Source: Pseudomicrostroma phylloplanum
Taxonomy: Eukaryota; Basidiomycota; Exobasidiomycetes; Microstromatales
Reading direction: 5' to 3'
Assembly: GCA_039545275.1 (NCBI GenBank)
Contig: BCHS01000009.1
Location: 310,001-374,000 of the forward strand
Length of the DNA stretch: 64,000 nucleotides
This document shows positions 45,640 to 59,814 of the stretch, piece by piece (position 1 is the first letter of the stretch; each line of letters starts with the position of its first letter). A program made the position numbers and the translations under genes. Under the pieces are notes generated by a model, which was not told where the DNA came from, did not search any database, and saw only the letters and a list, made by a program, of their open reading frames with translations.

Positions 45640-48140
45640 ATGGCAGGTCTGCCAACACTCCAGGAGATGGAGGAATGGATCGAGCAGGCACTACAGGACA
45701 ATGTACCAAAGAATCTCGTCAGTATCTCACTCCACACAGACTGAGCACATGACCCTCCAGTTCAGATAAGCCATCTAACGCCTTCGTACCCACCCTCCTT
45801 CCCCCACACAGCAAGAGCTGCCATTCAAGATCAGCGAGACAATCGTTACCTATTCCGAGGCAGTCTACAATGAACTCACAAAGTACGGCAGCCCAGTCAA
45901 CCTTCCCTCGCTGCAGCAGATTGAGGATCGCATGCCATCCAACCCCTTTGCAAAGTGTCCCGTGGCACCCATCCCTCCACCGCCACCACCTCGTGGCGTA
46001 CTAGGCAGATCGGCAGACTGGGCTTATGCTCATAGACGCGCATTTGCCATCGCAGGTGGAGTTGCCATCCTCGGACTGGGCACCACTGCCGCTTACCAAC
46101 AGGGATTTCTGTGGCTCCCTTTGCTGGGAAAGAGGGACAAGCAGTTCATCGAGGCGGCCAACAGAAAGAAGCTGCGAGTGCCAGAGACGAGGAACGGTGT
46201 CAGGAAGGAGGCCGTAGGTGAGTAGAGCATTTGTTCCTGAGTCAGGCCTTCGCTCAATCCGACATCGACCCTTCTGACACTGCACCCAACGTATGCCCTC
46301 TTGTTACACAGTCGTATTGGGAGCTGACACGCCCCTCGGCAGAGCTCTGGCGCTACATCTGGCCTCGGTGGGCTTCATTGTCATTGCTTCCGTCTCATCC
46401 TCGGCCGCTGTGTCCTCCTTCAACTCTATCATTCCTCCATCCTCGCGCGGCTACATCAAGACACTCGTCTTTGAGACGTCGGACGTCGCCAGCTCCCTCA
46501 ACAAGTTCATCCGCTCAGTCGACGAGGTACTCAAGCTGCGCTTCCCACTGCTGAGTGCTGGCGACCCATACGCATCGCCTGGAGAGGAGGTCAGCCTCAT
46601 TGGCGTCGTCAACGCCCTCAGCTACCTCGCGCCCGCCAATGACGTCAGTCAGAAGACCAGTACGGCGTTCCAGTGCAACCCTGCCGAGCTAGCCGAATCA
46701 ATGGAGAAGCACGTCGTAGCTGCCCTCTGTGCTCTCTCGTCTTTGCAGCCGCTCCTGACTTCGCCATCTGCTCGAGGAGCGCTGCGAAGCTCGGAAGTCA
46801 ATGTCAAGACTGCGAGTGCCCAGTCTCCTCCTGCTGCCACTGCAATCACACTCCTCAGCTCTCCCTCTAGTCACACCTCGCTCCCTGGAGCTGACAGAGA
46901 GAGCGTCATTGCTCAGGCTGCTGCCGCCGGAATGGAGGTGATCAGACGAGAAGCCGAGGTGCGCTCGAGTACCACATCCTCGTCCTCTGCCTCCGTGCAC
47001 GCCAGGCGCTTGCTCCGCGTCACCACAGTTGAGATCGACGAGGGCACTCCGTGGGGTTATACTGCGCGTCGAGCTCCGTCGTCCGGCGAGGCAGAGGCGA
47101 CGGCGTCATCGACGACCAGCATCGGTGGCGGCTCCACAGGCTCAACAGCGACGGCACCAGCCCGGCCTGCCTACCTGCGCAAGGCCTCTTCGTCCATGTC
47201 GTGGCCAACACGAGACAGCTCCACCCAGCTGGTTCTATCCAAGGTCACTTCGCTGCTGCTCACGCCCGATGCTACGGCTCGGCTGAAGGCGACGTACCGC
47301 GTCTATCTCCCCACGGAGAAGGGGACGTCGTACTGGGGCCAGACACAAGCGCTTTGGAACCGCGGAACGCAGCGTCTGATGAGGATCATCCCCACCTCCT
47401 GGGTCGATATGCTTCTCAGCCTGAGAAGACACGTAAGCATGCGGAGAGCTGGTCTGATCGGTCAGGGTCCTAGAGGCACAAGGACAGCCTCGCAAGGCTC
47501 CGCCGGCAATGCTCAGAACAGCACCGCCAACCTCTCCAAGAGCTCCACCAGCCAGTCCGGAGGAGCCAGACGTGCCGGAGGCAGCGGCAGCGGCAGCTCC
47601 CTCGCTCCCCCTCCCGCCGCCTCGAGCAGGAGAGGCTACTACTACTCCTCCAACTCCGGCTCCGCTCCCACCTCTGGCCCACCCTCCCTGCCGGACTCCA
47701 ACTCGGGCGAGTCCACCTCCTTCCACGGTGACACAGAGGACGGAATGGTCTCCTCTGGCGTGCTAGACAGTCATTCCGAGGCCGAGGGAGAAGGGAGCGC
47801 TGCTCCCCTTGGCGGTAGTCGTGGCGCTAGGGGTATGGGTAGTAGCGGGGGGGTGAGCAGGTCGAGCGCGACGATTGGAATGAGCGCTGGGCATGGGGAT
47901 GCTCCCGAGGGTCAGGGGCCATGGATGGGACCTGATGAGCCTCAGGCCGCGAGCGAGATGCTGCACGAGCATGGCGTGCAAGAGGAGGAGGGTCAAGAAG
48001 ACGAAGACGAGCAGGACGAAGAGCACGGGCATGAGCATGAGCATGGCGAGGAAGAGGGAGACCAGGGAGAGGGCTCCTCCTTTGTGGGCGAGAGCTGGGT
48101 GGCTCTTGGCGAGAGCAGCAGGAGGGAGAGAGGCGAATGA
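45640..48140 (+). CDS. PBR1-like (DUF1776) membrane-associated short-chain-dehydrogenase-fold protein
   Basis: Exons 45640-45717, 45812-46217, 46312-48140 (770 residues). The first donor is GTCAGT, the only frame-keeping choice and an uncommon one; the second is GTGAGT. Seen: N-terminal helix MAGLPTLQEMEEWIEQALQDN, a Pro run (PIPPPPPPRG), one likely membrane helix RRAFAIAGGVAILGLGTTAAY, then the spliced Rossmann start VVVLGADTPLGRALALHLAS (a GxxxxxG nucleotide motif), and a core matching fungal DUF1776 up to about residue 430. The C-terminal 300 residues are Ser/Gly-rich and end in an acidic His/Glu stretch. Yeast PBR1 (YNL181W) is an essential putative oxidoreductase of unknown reaction. The classical YxxxK pair was not identified with certainty. 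Confidence 0.83.
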
Positions 48141-48713
48141 GCTCACTCTTGCCTCTGCTGCCCTGCCCCGCTCTGGTTCCCGCCACCGTACTCGTCCTTA
48201 ACTCTGCCTCTGGTTCTTCCTTTGGCATCCGTCGGTGATGTCGCGTTGTAGTCTCTCTTGTATTCCCACGCACTCCATCTTGCTCCTTTCCCGTCCTCTT
48301 CGTTCCTCCTCTCTACTCTTCTTTTCTGCTACATCCTCTCGTCCCCTTTCTTGCTCTCGTTGTTGCTATTGTTGCTCTTGTTGTCCCTCTTCGTACGTAC
48401 GTATTCCTGTCCTTGTTGTAGCTACCTCTGCTTTCTCACTTTGCCTTTGCCTCTACCGTTGAATTGCTCAATACTTCGAATACTTTGAATCGTCTTGCCC
48501 TTGTGCGGGGGACTGCTGCTCCACGCTTTTTATTGTGGTCACTCGAGCGATGTGATGTGATGTGCAAAGGCGTCTATTACAGGACAGAAAACAAGGGGCG
48601 TCTAAGGCCACAGGAGACTCGGAGTCGCGTGAGAGTCTTTGGAGTCGAGAATGGGGTGAGGGTGAAATCTGAGAAGGGAGAAGGAAGGGAGGAGTAGGAA
48701 CTGCAGAAGACTT

Positions 48714-48734
48714 CTAGTCTAGTCTAGTCTAGTC
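48714..48734. repeat. CTAGT pentanucleotide repeat
   Basis: Just over four copies of CTAGT downstream of DBP2. Confidence 0.9.
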
Positions 48735-48746
48735 AGAGCGACTTCT

Positions 48747-48762
48747 TGACTGACTGACTGAC
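48747..48762. repeat. TGAC tetranucleotide repeat
   Basis: Four perfect TGAC copies, 13 nt from the CTAGT repeat. Confidence 0.9.
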
Positions 48763-48782
48763 AGTTGCGTGAGGTGGTAAGT

Positions 48783-48803
48783 GCGACTTGCGACTTGCGA
48801 CTT
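48783..48803. repeat. GCGACTT heptanucleotide repeat
   Basis: Three perfect copies ending 19 nt before the DBP2 stop codon, so part of its 3' UTR. Confidence 0.9.
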
Positions 48804-48821
48804 GCCTAGTGAAGCAAGCGC

Positions 48822-52027
<3,206 letters not shown>

Positions 52028-52323
52028 TGTGTCAAAAGGGAATGTGAGTGTTTGTGATGTGTGTAGGGAGGGGAAAAGGGATGATGGTATACGCGTGTAG
52101 GGAGGGTTGTACTGAACGTCGAGATTGAAAGCGGACTGCTCTTGACATTTCTTGAGGGACACCAGTGGATCAAAACTTTCTGACGGACATTGCGCGCATG
52201 CGAGCGGAGTGTGAATTGTCCCTTTCCGTCTTGCGTTGCCTTCCTTCGTAGCGAGTGAGTGAGTGTGCGGGTACCGACTGACCAAGGGCACGACGTCCGC
52301 TCAGCAAGGGCGACGATGGTACG

Positions 52324-54595
52324 ATGACCACTTCCTACCCGTCAGCACTGGGCAGCTTGCCACCCATGGGCCCAGAGGCAGCTGTGTACCCTCATGAAGA
52401 AGCGGATGGTCCCGTCGCCTCGTCCTCCTCGACCACTGTTAGCTCAGGCGCGCCGCCCACGGTCTTTCTATCCACTAGCACGCCCAACAGTGCCTACTTG
52501 ACACCGGCTACCTACCAGGCCATCCTGACCAAGACTTTGGCTCTCTACACCAATCCTTCGGCCATCTTGACCTATGAGTCTCGGAAGCAGCAAGCTTGTG
52601 GGCTCATCGCAGCTGTTGGCGCGCGAATTGGGCTTCCACAGCGGACCATCAGCACAGCTTTCGTCATATGGCAGAAGTGCGGCGTGAATAGAGGGGCGCC
52701 TTCGGGAACCTCTGCCCAACAGGTTGCACTTGCTGCCCTCTTTCTTGCTTGCAAGCTCAATGATACCCCGAAGAAGGCAAGAGATCTCATCGTAGCCTCC
52801 TACGCCATTCGATACCCGGATCTAGTCAAGCTCGGTCGAGATCCCTCAGCCGGGGGTGCAACAGATCGCCGTTCGCAACTGCAACAACTGGCCCTCGCTT
52901 CGGTACAGGAGTCTGACGTGGACGTTCAGATGCTGGACTCGGAACGCAACAAGGTACTGAGTCTGGAAAGGACCCTCCTGGAAGAGTTTGGCTACGACTT
53001 TAAGATTCGGCATGGCGTGGAAAGCGTCAGTAGAGGCATCATCAAGCTAGGCAGAGCATGGGGCGGTAAGTCGCCGGCTGGACGTGACAGGTTTCGCACT
53101 TTCCAGCGTGTTTAGCAACTTGACAGTGCACTCACATCTCCTGTCTTGCTCAATGCTCCTGACCTCAGTGAACAAGGAGTTCATACAAGATGCTTGGCAG
53201 CTGGCATCCGATGTGTGAGTGGTCTGTCTTCCTGCTCCATTTGCCGTATTCAGGAACCGAGGTGCTCATCTCTCTATCTCTCTTATACGTCGAGCAGCCA
53301 TCGCACCACAGCCCCCCTTCTATATCCTCCACTTATCCTCTCCTTGTCTGCTATACTTACAGCATCGCTCATATGCCCGCGCAACGTCTCTGCATCACAT
53401 GCCGCAAGCGCACGACGGATACGGCGCATCTTCGGGCTGTCCACCGATGACAATCCCGCTAGCGAGCCTGTCGCGGGTGATGCGGACCCTCGAAAGGCTC
53501 AAATGATGCATGACCCTCGACAAGGCGTGAAGCGCAATGGCAAGTCCGCACCAGAAGGGACTTCGATACCCGACCAAGCTCGACGCTGGGCAGATGATGC
53601 GTCGTGGGAGCTGAACCTTCGTTGCTTTAGTGAGGAGATTGAAGGTGAGTGTTCGCAGCCTTGTCATATATGCTTCGATGGATCTTTGACCTGGACTATG
53701 CTTTTCGTATACAGAGGTCACACACTCCCTTTTAGACCTCTACCTCTCATCTTGCTCGGCCATAACTTCTGCCCAGTCTGCTAGGAGCGCCTCTGGTCTT
53801 TCTCCAACTTCGCCGTCTACGACCCCTCTGTCTCCGTCCTCGCCCTCGGAGTACGGGAACTTTGGTATCTCTTCTGCTGGGAAGAAGGGCTCTTCAGGGG
53901 CCAACGGACTGTCGCTTCGATTGCCTGGGCACACATTCAACCCACCTCCCTTTGGAGTCATTAGCTGGCTCCACGCTCACAGTACGCTGGAACACGACCA
54001 AGCGCAGCCCAAGGGAGCGGCAGATATGGCTCGGACGCTGACGGACTGCAAAATTGAGCTCAGAGGGGCCGAAGATGTACGGAGGCGGCAGGCAGATGAG
54101 GCGAGAGGGAGACTGGCGGAAACTAATGGCGCCTACTCGAACGGAACTCGATCAGACCTAAGTCTACCCCACGTACCCTTGGACCAGGTCGAGCAGCGTC
54201 TGGCTCGGCGTGCAGCCATCGAGCAAGAGAAGGCACGCGTGCAGACAGTCAAGGTGGAAGTGCAGACTGTCGTGGGAGAAGGTGAGGACGCTTCAGCGAC
54301 GACGGTGCTGCTTCCAACAGTCAGAGAGACGAGTGGGTCGGCGGCGACTCCCTCAGCAACGATGAGTCTGACCCTCACCCCACTGCACAATATATCGAAC
54401 GGACAAGAGGCTGCTGCAATGGGACCAGCGACCGGCGCGACAGCCTTGCTGAACGGCAGAGTTGCAGACGACTCGCAGATCAGTGCAGAGGGCGGCGAGA
54501 AGGCCGCAATGGTAGCAGCCGTAGGCAGTGGCAAGAGTGGAGGGTCCAGTGGTGCATCAGCGCGGTCGTACAAGACGTCGAGATTTTTGTTCTAA
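52324..54595 (+). CDS. Cyclin of the CTD-kinase group (Ctk2 / P-TEFb cyclin type)
   Basis: Exons 52324-53065, 53169-53214, 53298-53644, 53715-54595 (671 residues; donors GTAAGT, GTGAGT, GTGAGT). Seen: Ser-rich N-tail; first cyclin fold at about 60-230 with YESRKQQACGLIAAVGARIGLPQRTISTAF, QQVALAALFLACKLNDTPKKARDLIVASY (the CKLxDTxKK pattern of transcriptional cyclins), LLEEFGYDFKIRHGVE; second fold built across splices, GRAWGVNKEFIQDAWQLASDVHRTTAPLLYPPLILSLSAI (in parts). The rest is disordered and ends SYKTSRFLF. Such cyclins activate the kinases that phosphorylate the RNA polymerase II C-terminal domain. Ctk2 versus cyclin T/Pch1 cannot be settled by eye. Confidence 0.82.
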
Positions 54596-55005
54596 GACGG
54601 TCAGTACAAGTCCAGGCAATCGAAGCAATGGATGTACATCAAGCATCTGTCGCAAGGGAAGCGAGAGTGAACGCCCCAAGTGTAGGGAATGCTCGAGTGT
54701 GGCTGTAGTTAGTGCCCTATCGTGTGACCTTGCCGTGACAGACCTTCTCGGATGATACCTTTTCTGACCTGACCGAGGAGGTTGTGCCATGTTCTGCTCT
54801 GCCCCGCGCGTCGTCGGGCCCCCNCCCCACTGGTCCGGCCGCCCGCCACTTGCCTTCTCTCTGCATCGACGGCTGTCCATTGCTCGCACACGCACACACT
54901 TCTTCCCGTCACTTCCCCCTTCCGCCCTTGTCCCCAACTTTCCTCTCTCTTATGCCCCTAATCCGACCATCACCCCTCCTCTATTTCACTTCCACCCTAC
55001 ACAAG
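54596..55005. other. Intergenic, ERG10 promoter and leader
   Basis: 410 nt with one unresolved base (N at 54824) in a C-rich run. The part next to the start is strongly pyrimidine-rich (54850-55000), typical of highly expressed fungal promoters and leaders. Confidence 0.6.
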
Positions 55006-56355
55006 ATGTCGGGAGTTCAAGATGTATACATTCTCTCTGCGGCCCGCACGCCTGTAGGCTCCTTCAATGGTTCCCTCAAGAAGGTCACTGCCCCCCAGCT
55101 GGGTGCCACTGCCCTCAAGGCTGCGCTGGAGCGCGCCCAGGTCAAGCCCGAGCAGCTCGAGGAGGCCTACTTTGGCAACGTCCTGCAGGGCAACGTCGGA
55201 CAGGCCCCTGCAAGGCAAGTCGTGATTGGTGCTGGGTGCCCCCCTGAGACGGAGGCTACCACCATCAACAAGGTCTGCGCCAGTGGAATGAAGGCTATCA
55301 TGCTTGCCGCTCAGACTGTTGCTCTGGGCCAGAGGAAGATCATGGCCGCTGGTGGAATGGAGAGCATGAGCAACTCGCCGTGAGTGACAGAGTGGACTGT
55401 CTGAGCTGGTTCCTGCCTGCAGCCCATCTGATCTCCTATCTCCCCATGCCACCCTGCTAGCTTCTACTTCCCTCGTGGAGCCGCCTTTGGTCACCAGCAG
55501 GTCGCCGATGCCATCGTCAAGGACGGTCTCTCTGATGTCTACAATGGCGTACACATGGGCAACTGTGCGGAAAAGACCGCCAAGGACCACTCGCTGACGC
55601 GTGAGGCACAGGACGCCTATGCCATCGAGTCTTACAAGCGCGCCGCCGACGCCTGGAAGGCCGGCGCCTTCTCCGATGAGATTGCCCCCGTGACCATCTC
55701 GGACAAGAAGGGCGACATCATCATTGCCGAGGACGAGGAGTACAAGAAGATTCAGTTGGAGAAGATTCCCACCCTGCGCCCCGTCTTCCAGCCCAAGGAT
55801 GGAACCGTCACTGCTGCCAATGCCTCGACGCTCAACGACGGAGCCTCGGCTGTGATCCTGTCTACCAAGGCTGGAGCCGAGGAGCTCGGTGTGAAGCCTC
55901 TGGCCAAGATCATTGCCTTTGCCGATGCTGCCGTTGCGCCCATTGACTTCCCCGTTGCCCCTGCCAAGGCTATTCCTATCGCCCTTGAGCGAGCAGGCAT
56001 CACAAAGGACCAGGTTGCTCTGTGGGAGATCAACGAGGCCTTCTCTGCCGTGGCTCTGGCCAACAACAAGATCCTGGGACTGGACGCCAGCAAGGTCAAC
56101 AAGTTCGGTGGAGGCGTGTCCCTGGGTCACCCGATTGGTAGCTCTGGCTCGAGGATCGTAGTCAGCCTGGTGCACGCCCTCAAGGCGGGCGAGTACGGAG
56201 TTGCTGGTGTCTGCAACGGAGGAGGTGGAGCTTCGGCCATTGTAAGTCGAGGAGTGAAAGGAGAAGACGGAAGTGTTTCACGGCAGAGCATATGACGACT
56301 TCACTAACGCTCCGCCTCTCATTCCCCCTCGCAGGTCGTGCAACGACTGGAGTGA
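55006..56355 (+). CDS. ERG10: Acetyl-CoA C-acetyltransferase (acetoacetyl-CoA thiolase), cytosolic type
   Basis: Exons 55006-55379, 55461-56241, 56335-56355 (391 residues; donors GTGAGT and GTAAGT). Seen: VYILSAARTPVGSFNGSLK start, the active-site cysteine C91 in NKVCASGMKAIMLA, GGMESMSNSPFYFPRG across the first splice, NEAFSAVALAN, SLGHPIGSSGSR with H348, and CNGGGGASAIV with C376 across the last splice. The final exon adds only VVQRLE. There is no N-terminal targeting sequence and no SKL-type ending, so it fits the cytosolic enzyme of the mevalonate pathway that joins two acetyl-CoA into acetoacetyl-CoA. Codon use is strongly biased to C-ending codons, as in highly expressed genes; an antisense frame of 392 codons is the by-product. 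Confidence 0.95.
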
Positions 56356-56729
56356 CTAGCTCATGATGCCGGCGAGGGAGCGAGGAAGGAGGAAGAGGAG
56401 CAAAAGGGATCTAGCCGATCGGCCAAAATATAATCTATGGTGTGGCGTAATGCTGCCTTTCTCACTCTACTCGTTCCTCGCACACCCAGAGATGCTATAT
56501 ACAGTACAGCAGCGCATGTGATGGATGAGTCTGTGTGAGTGAGTTGCACATGCGCTCGAACGGCATCTCGACGACGGCGATGGAGGGGCAAGTGAGCAGT
56601 GAATGTCGTAAGTAAGGTGCGTGGCTGCGTGAGTGCGATGCTCGGTGAAGCGATTCACCTCTCATGGCATGGGCAAGGGCAAGTCGTGGCCTGTATACTA
56701 TTCTCGGGGCCAGGATTAGGGCAAGGGCT

Positions 56730-56755
56730 TTCGGCTTCGGCTTCGGCTTCGGCTG
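56730..56755. repeat. TTCGGC hexanucleotide repeat
   Basis: Just over four copies in the ERG10-GH9 gap. Confidence 0.85.
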
Positions 56756-56923
56756 GTGCCGCTGGTGCCGGCGGCATCTGTCCTGCCGATAACCTGTCTT
56801 GTTCCGTCATCGTCATATTCCTCGGCCAGACGTGACAGGCGGAAGGAAAATCAGCCAGCCACTCGAGGGCATGCCATACGCTCGAGATTTGCCTGTGGCC
56901 GAGGAGGGTATCTGCTTACTCCC

Positions 56924-56943
56924 ATGTGTGTGTGTGTGTGTGT
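56924..56943. repeat. GT dinucleotide run
   Basis: About ten GT units upstream of the GH9 gene. Confidence 0.85.
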
Positions 56944-57356
56944 GACTCTTCGAGCCCGGTGGATGGTGGAGGAGAGGAGACGTGCTCCCTGGCTCTCGCC
57001 GCCTCGCTCTCGCCCCCTCGGCAGTGTTTGGCGCGCCTCCGGTCGCCGCACTTCCGCTCCGCAAGACAATTCCCGCAACGCCTCGCCTTGGCCTCTGCCC
57101 TTGGCGGCTGGGCGTCCATACTGGGCCTCGCCGCACTTGTTCGCCGTGCGCCGTGACTCCCACGGCCCTGGAGTGGTGGCCCTCCTTTGCATACGCCTTC
57201 CCTCCCCATCCTCACATCACATTCCTGCCTCTGTTTCTTCCTCCATCTCTCCTTTCCCTCTGCCAATTCTTCTTTCGGCATCGTCTGCTCCGCCTCTGCA
57301 TTCTTACCCTCCTCATCCTCTCCGCCGGTCAAAAGGTGGTAGCAGCAGCAATCGAA

Positions 57357-59117
57357 ATGTCATTGCGCTCCACCTATCTCGCCGCTTCGGTAGCCTTGCT
57401 CTCCATCCTCGGCCCCATCCCCACTCTTGCCCAAGTCTCAGCACCTACTTCAGCATGGGAGCCGGCCCCAGCATCTAACGGGAATGCTGCATCCGTGGCG
57501 GGGTCGAGGAGCCAGTGGGAGAGCACATTCGGAGACACCCTCTGGTTCTACGACGCACAGCGTTCCGGAGTCCTGCCGGACAACTTCAGGGTGACTTGGC
57601 GCAACGACTCGGTCCTGACGGATGGGGCGAGTGTTGACCTGGACCTCTCCGGAGGCTTCTTTGATGCGGGCAACATGGTCAAGTTCATCCATCCGCTCTC
57701 TTGGGTTCTCACCCAAATCGCCCATTCCGCCCTCCTCCACGGAGACGCCTATACCACTGCTGGGCAAGAATACTACCTCGATTCTACCCTCCGCAATGGA
57801 CTCGGGTGGATCATGAATGCCAGTTCACAACCAGATGAGCTCTACGTCGCCATTGGCAACCAGTCGACCTATTGGGGCGGTGATCTAGGGATCCCCCAGC
57901 CACGTGAGATCTTCTCCGTAGGTAGGGACAGGCCCGGCACAGACGTCTTTGCGGGATCTGCAGCTGCCCTCGCCGCTGGAGCGATGATCTACGCAGGTAT
58001 TCCTCTACCTCAGTCACAGACTCAGAATGGCACTGTGCCCACTGGACTGCTGGACGAGGCGTACGCTACTGAGCTGAGGGAGCGGGCGTTGGTGCTCATG
58101 GACCTTGCTACGACTGCTGAACCTCAGCAGCTGTACCAGGACGCTACCGCTGGCGTCGATTGGGCCTACCCTTCCTCCAACTTCTACGATGAGATTGTCC
58201 TAGGAGCGGCCTTCACCGCAATGGCAACCGGTAACATCTCCTTGGTCACTACTGCCCTCGACGCGTACGACTTTGGAGCCTTCCCCACGAGGGACGGAGT
58301 GCTCAATTGGGACACCAAAGACCCCCTTGTTCCTTCCCTGCTGGCCAGACTGTCGGTTGCGATGCCCAACGCAGACTCACGCGTGGACTTTGCAAAGTTC
58401 CAAGCCGACTCGGAAGTCTGGCTGGACCGCCTCGTCAATGGAACAATGGACGAGACGTCGATGACCCCTGGTGGTTTGGCCTGGTGGGAGGACTACTCCG
58501 ACTCTGCCTCTCTGAACCCAGCTCTGAACGCCGCCTTGCTCTGCCTATGGAGTGCCAATCTGACAAGCAATGCCACAAAGTCCTCCGAGTACCTTAGCTG
58601 GGCTCAGGGGCAAATCGACTATACCCTCGGTCGCAACCCGCTGAACACCGTCTATCAAGTGGGGCTGCACCCCAACTCGGCGACCAATCCGCAGTCCTCC
58701 CTTGCATCAGGGGGTGACGACATCAGCGAAATCGACACACAGCCCCTGGTGGAGCGGTATGTCCTCTACGGCGCAATCGTGGGCGGTCCCAATGAGCAGG
58801 ACCAATATTACGACGTGCGCAGCGACTGGCAGCAGAGCGAGCCCGCACTCGACACCGTCTCGCCAATGGTGGGCATCGCGGCCTACTTTGTCAATCAGGG
58901 CAGCAGTGCCGCCGAACCTTACTACGTCGGTCTCACCGCAGCCAGAGTCGTGCCGCGCAGGCCCAGCGCAGGACTCAGCGGAGGAGCCATTGCAGGAATC
59001 GTAGTGGGAGTCATACTCGCACTCGCCATCATCGGCGCCGCACTTTGGTTCTTCTGCAGTCGCAGGAGCCCTCTCGCAGCCTCGCGGCGCAGGAACAGGA
59101 AGATCATGCGCGGATGA
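57357..59117 (+). CDS. Membrane-anchored GH9 endoglucanase-like protein
   Basis: Single exon, 586 residues. Seen: signal peptide MSLRSTYLAASVALLSILGPIPTLAQ; YDAQRSGVLPDNFRVTWRNDS; GGFFDAGNMVKFIHPLSW (103-106 is D-A-G-N where GH9 enzymes have DAGD); YWGGDLGIPQPR; DVFAGSAAALAAGAMIY; DYTLGRNPLNTVYQVGLHPNSATNPQSSLASGG; and the acid region YYDVRSDWQQSEPALDTVSP with E495. A final transmembrane helix GAIAGIVVGVILALAIIGAALWFFC is followed by a basic RRSPLAASRRRNRK tail, so it is a type I plasma-membrane protein, as in several basidiomycete GH9 proteins. By family it cuts beta-1,4-glucan, but the Asp-to-Asn change at the expected catalytic base questions activity here. Confidence 0.88.
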   Translation: MSLRSTYLAASVALLSILGPIPTLAQVSAPTSAWEPAPASNGNAASVAGSRSQWESTFGDTLWFYDAQRSGVLPDNFRVTWRNDSVLTDGASVDLDLSGGFFDAGNMVKFIHPLSWVLTQIAHSALLHGDAYTTAGQEYYLDSTLRNGLGWIMNASSQPDELYVAIGNQSTYWGGDLGIPQPREIFSVGRDRPGTDVFAGSAAALAAGAMIYAGIPLPQSQTQNGTVPTGLLDEAYATELRERALVLMDLATTAEPQQLYQDATAGVDWAYPSSNFYDEIVLGAAFTAMATGNISLVTTALDAYDFGAFPTRDGVLNWDTKDPLVPSLLARLSVAMPNADSRVDFAKFQADSEVWLDRLVNGTMDETSMTPGGLAWWEDYSDSASLNPALNAALLCLWSANLTSNATKSSEYLSWAQGQIDYTLGRNPLNTVYQVGLHPNSATNPQSSLASGGDDISEIDTQPLVERYVLYGAIVGGPNEQDQYYDVRSDWQQSEPALDTVSPMVGIAAYFVNQGSSAAEPYYVGLTAARVVPRRPSAGLSGGAIAGIVVGVILALAIIGAALWFFCSRRSPLAASRRRNRKIMRG

Positions 59118-59814
59118 GAGAAACGCTTTCCTCCCCAGAAGGATTCCGCATCCCCATTCTCTTTCGCACTTGGATTCGCAAGTCTTTTTCCCACCCTCGA
59201 GCTAGGCCGCCTCCATCATGGACTCGTTGCGCCCTCTGTCTTCCCAGAGCTGTTCACGGCCTCGCTTCGGTCTCTTCCTGCATACCGCCGCATCTTTCGT
59301 CTTCTCCTCCCGGGACGCAGCTCTTTGCGTCTTCGTCTTCGTCTTCGTCTTTGTCTTCTTCTTCTTTCGCTTTCCTTGCGGCCCTCGTTCCTCTCTTCGC
59401 AATACCCCTCTCGCTCTATCTACGCTATTATTAGCCCCGCTACTTGCGCTGCACTTTCACGGACCATATGCTGCCCCGCTCTACCCACGCTTGCTAGTCC
59501 TCCTCGCTACGCTTGTTGTTCGAGTCGATGGATGAAACCGATGGAGTGATGGATCGTCCCTGTATATAGAAGTCGTTTCGCTCCGCTCTGCAGCCTCTTG
59601 TCGAAGCACTATAGTAAGAACAGACAACAGAACAAGTTTTCATTGCATGTACGGCGCATCGCGTGAGAGGAAGGCAAGGCTGGTATACACATCTATTCTG
59701 GTCAGCCTGCGCTCACCTGGTCGCACAGCCACGACTCTACAAGTCTGCAAGTCTGCAACTCTACAACTCTACATCCTGTCCTGTCTCTGTCCCCGCTCCC
59801 GCTCTCCGACACTT
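59118..59814. other. Convergent 3' region, GH9 and LisH genes
   Basis: 697 nt. Pyrimidine-rich; a CTTCGT/CTT repeat at 59329-59368. No supported gene. Confidence 0.6.
59329..59368. repeat. Imperfect TCTTCG / CTT pyrimidine repeat
   Basis: Forty nearly uninterrupted C/T bases with TCTTCG units, in the GH9 3' flank. Confidence 0.8.

Larger units (their letters stand above)
48141..48821. other. Convergent 3' region with a cluster of simple repeats
   Basis: 681 nt between the 3' ends of the PBR1-like and DBP2 genes. The first half is T/C-rich (48240-48450). The end near DBP2 has three different short tandem repeats within 90 nt (listed separately). Confidence 0.7.
56356..57356. other. Intergenic, ERG10 3' flank and GH9 promoter
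   Basis: 1.0 kb. Includes a TTCGGC repeat (56730-56755) and a GT run (56924-56943). The frame of the GH9 gene is open upstream of its ATG, but that part lacks an ATG and has no signal peptide, so it was not included. Confidence 0.6.

Noticed and set aside
54997..56175. 392-codon open frame antisense to ERG10
   Set aside because: It runs through the ERG10 intron and is the mirror of highly biased thiolase codons; no domain features.
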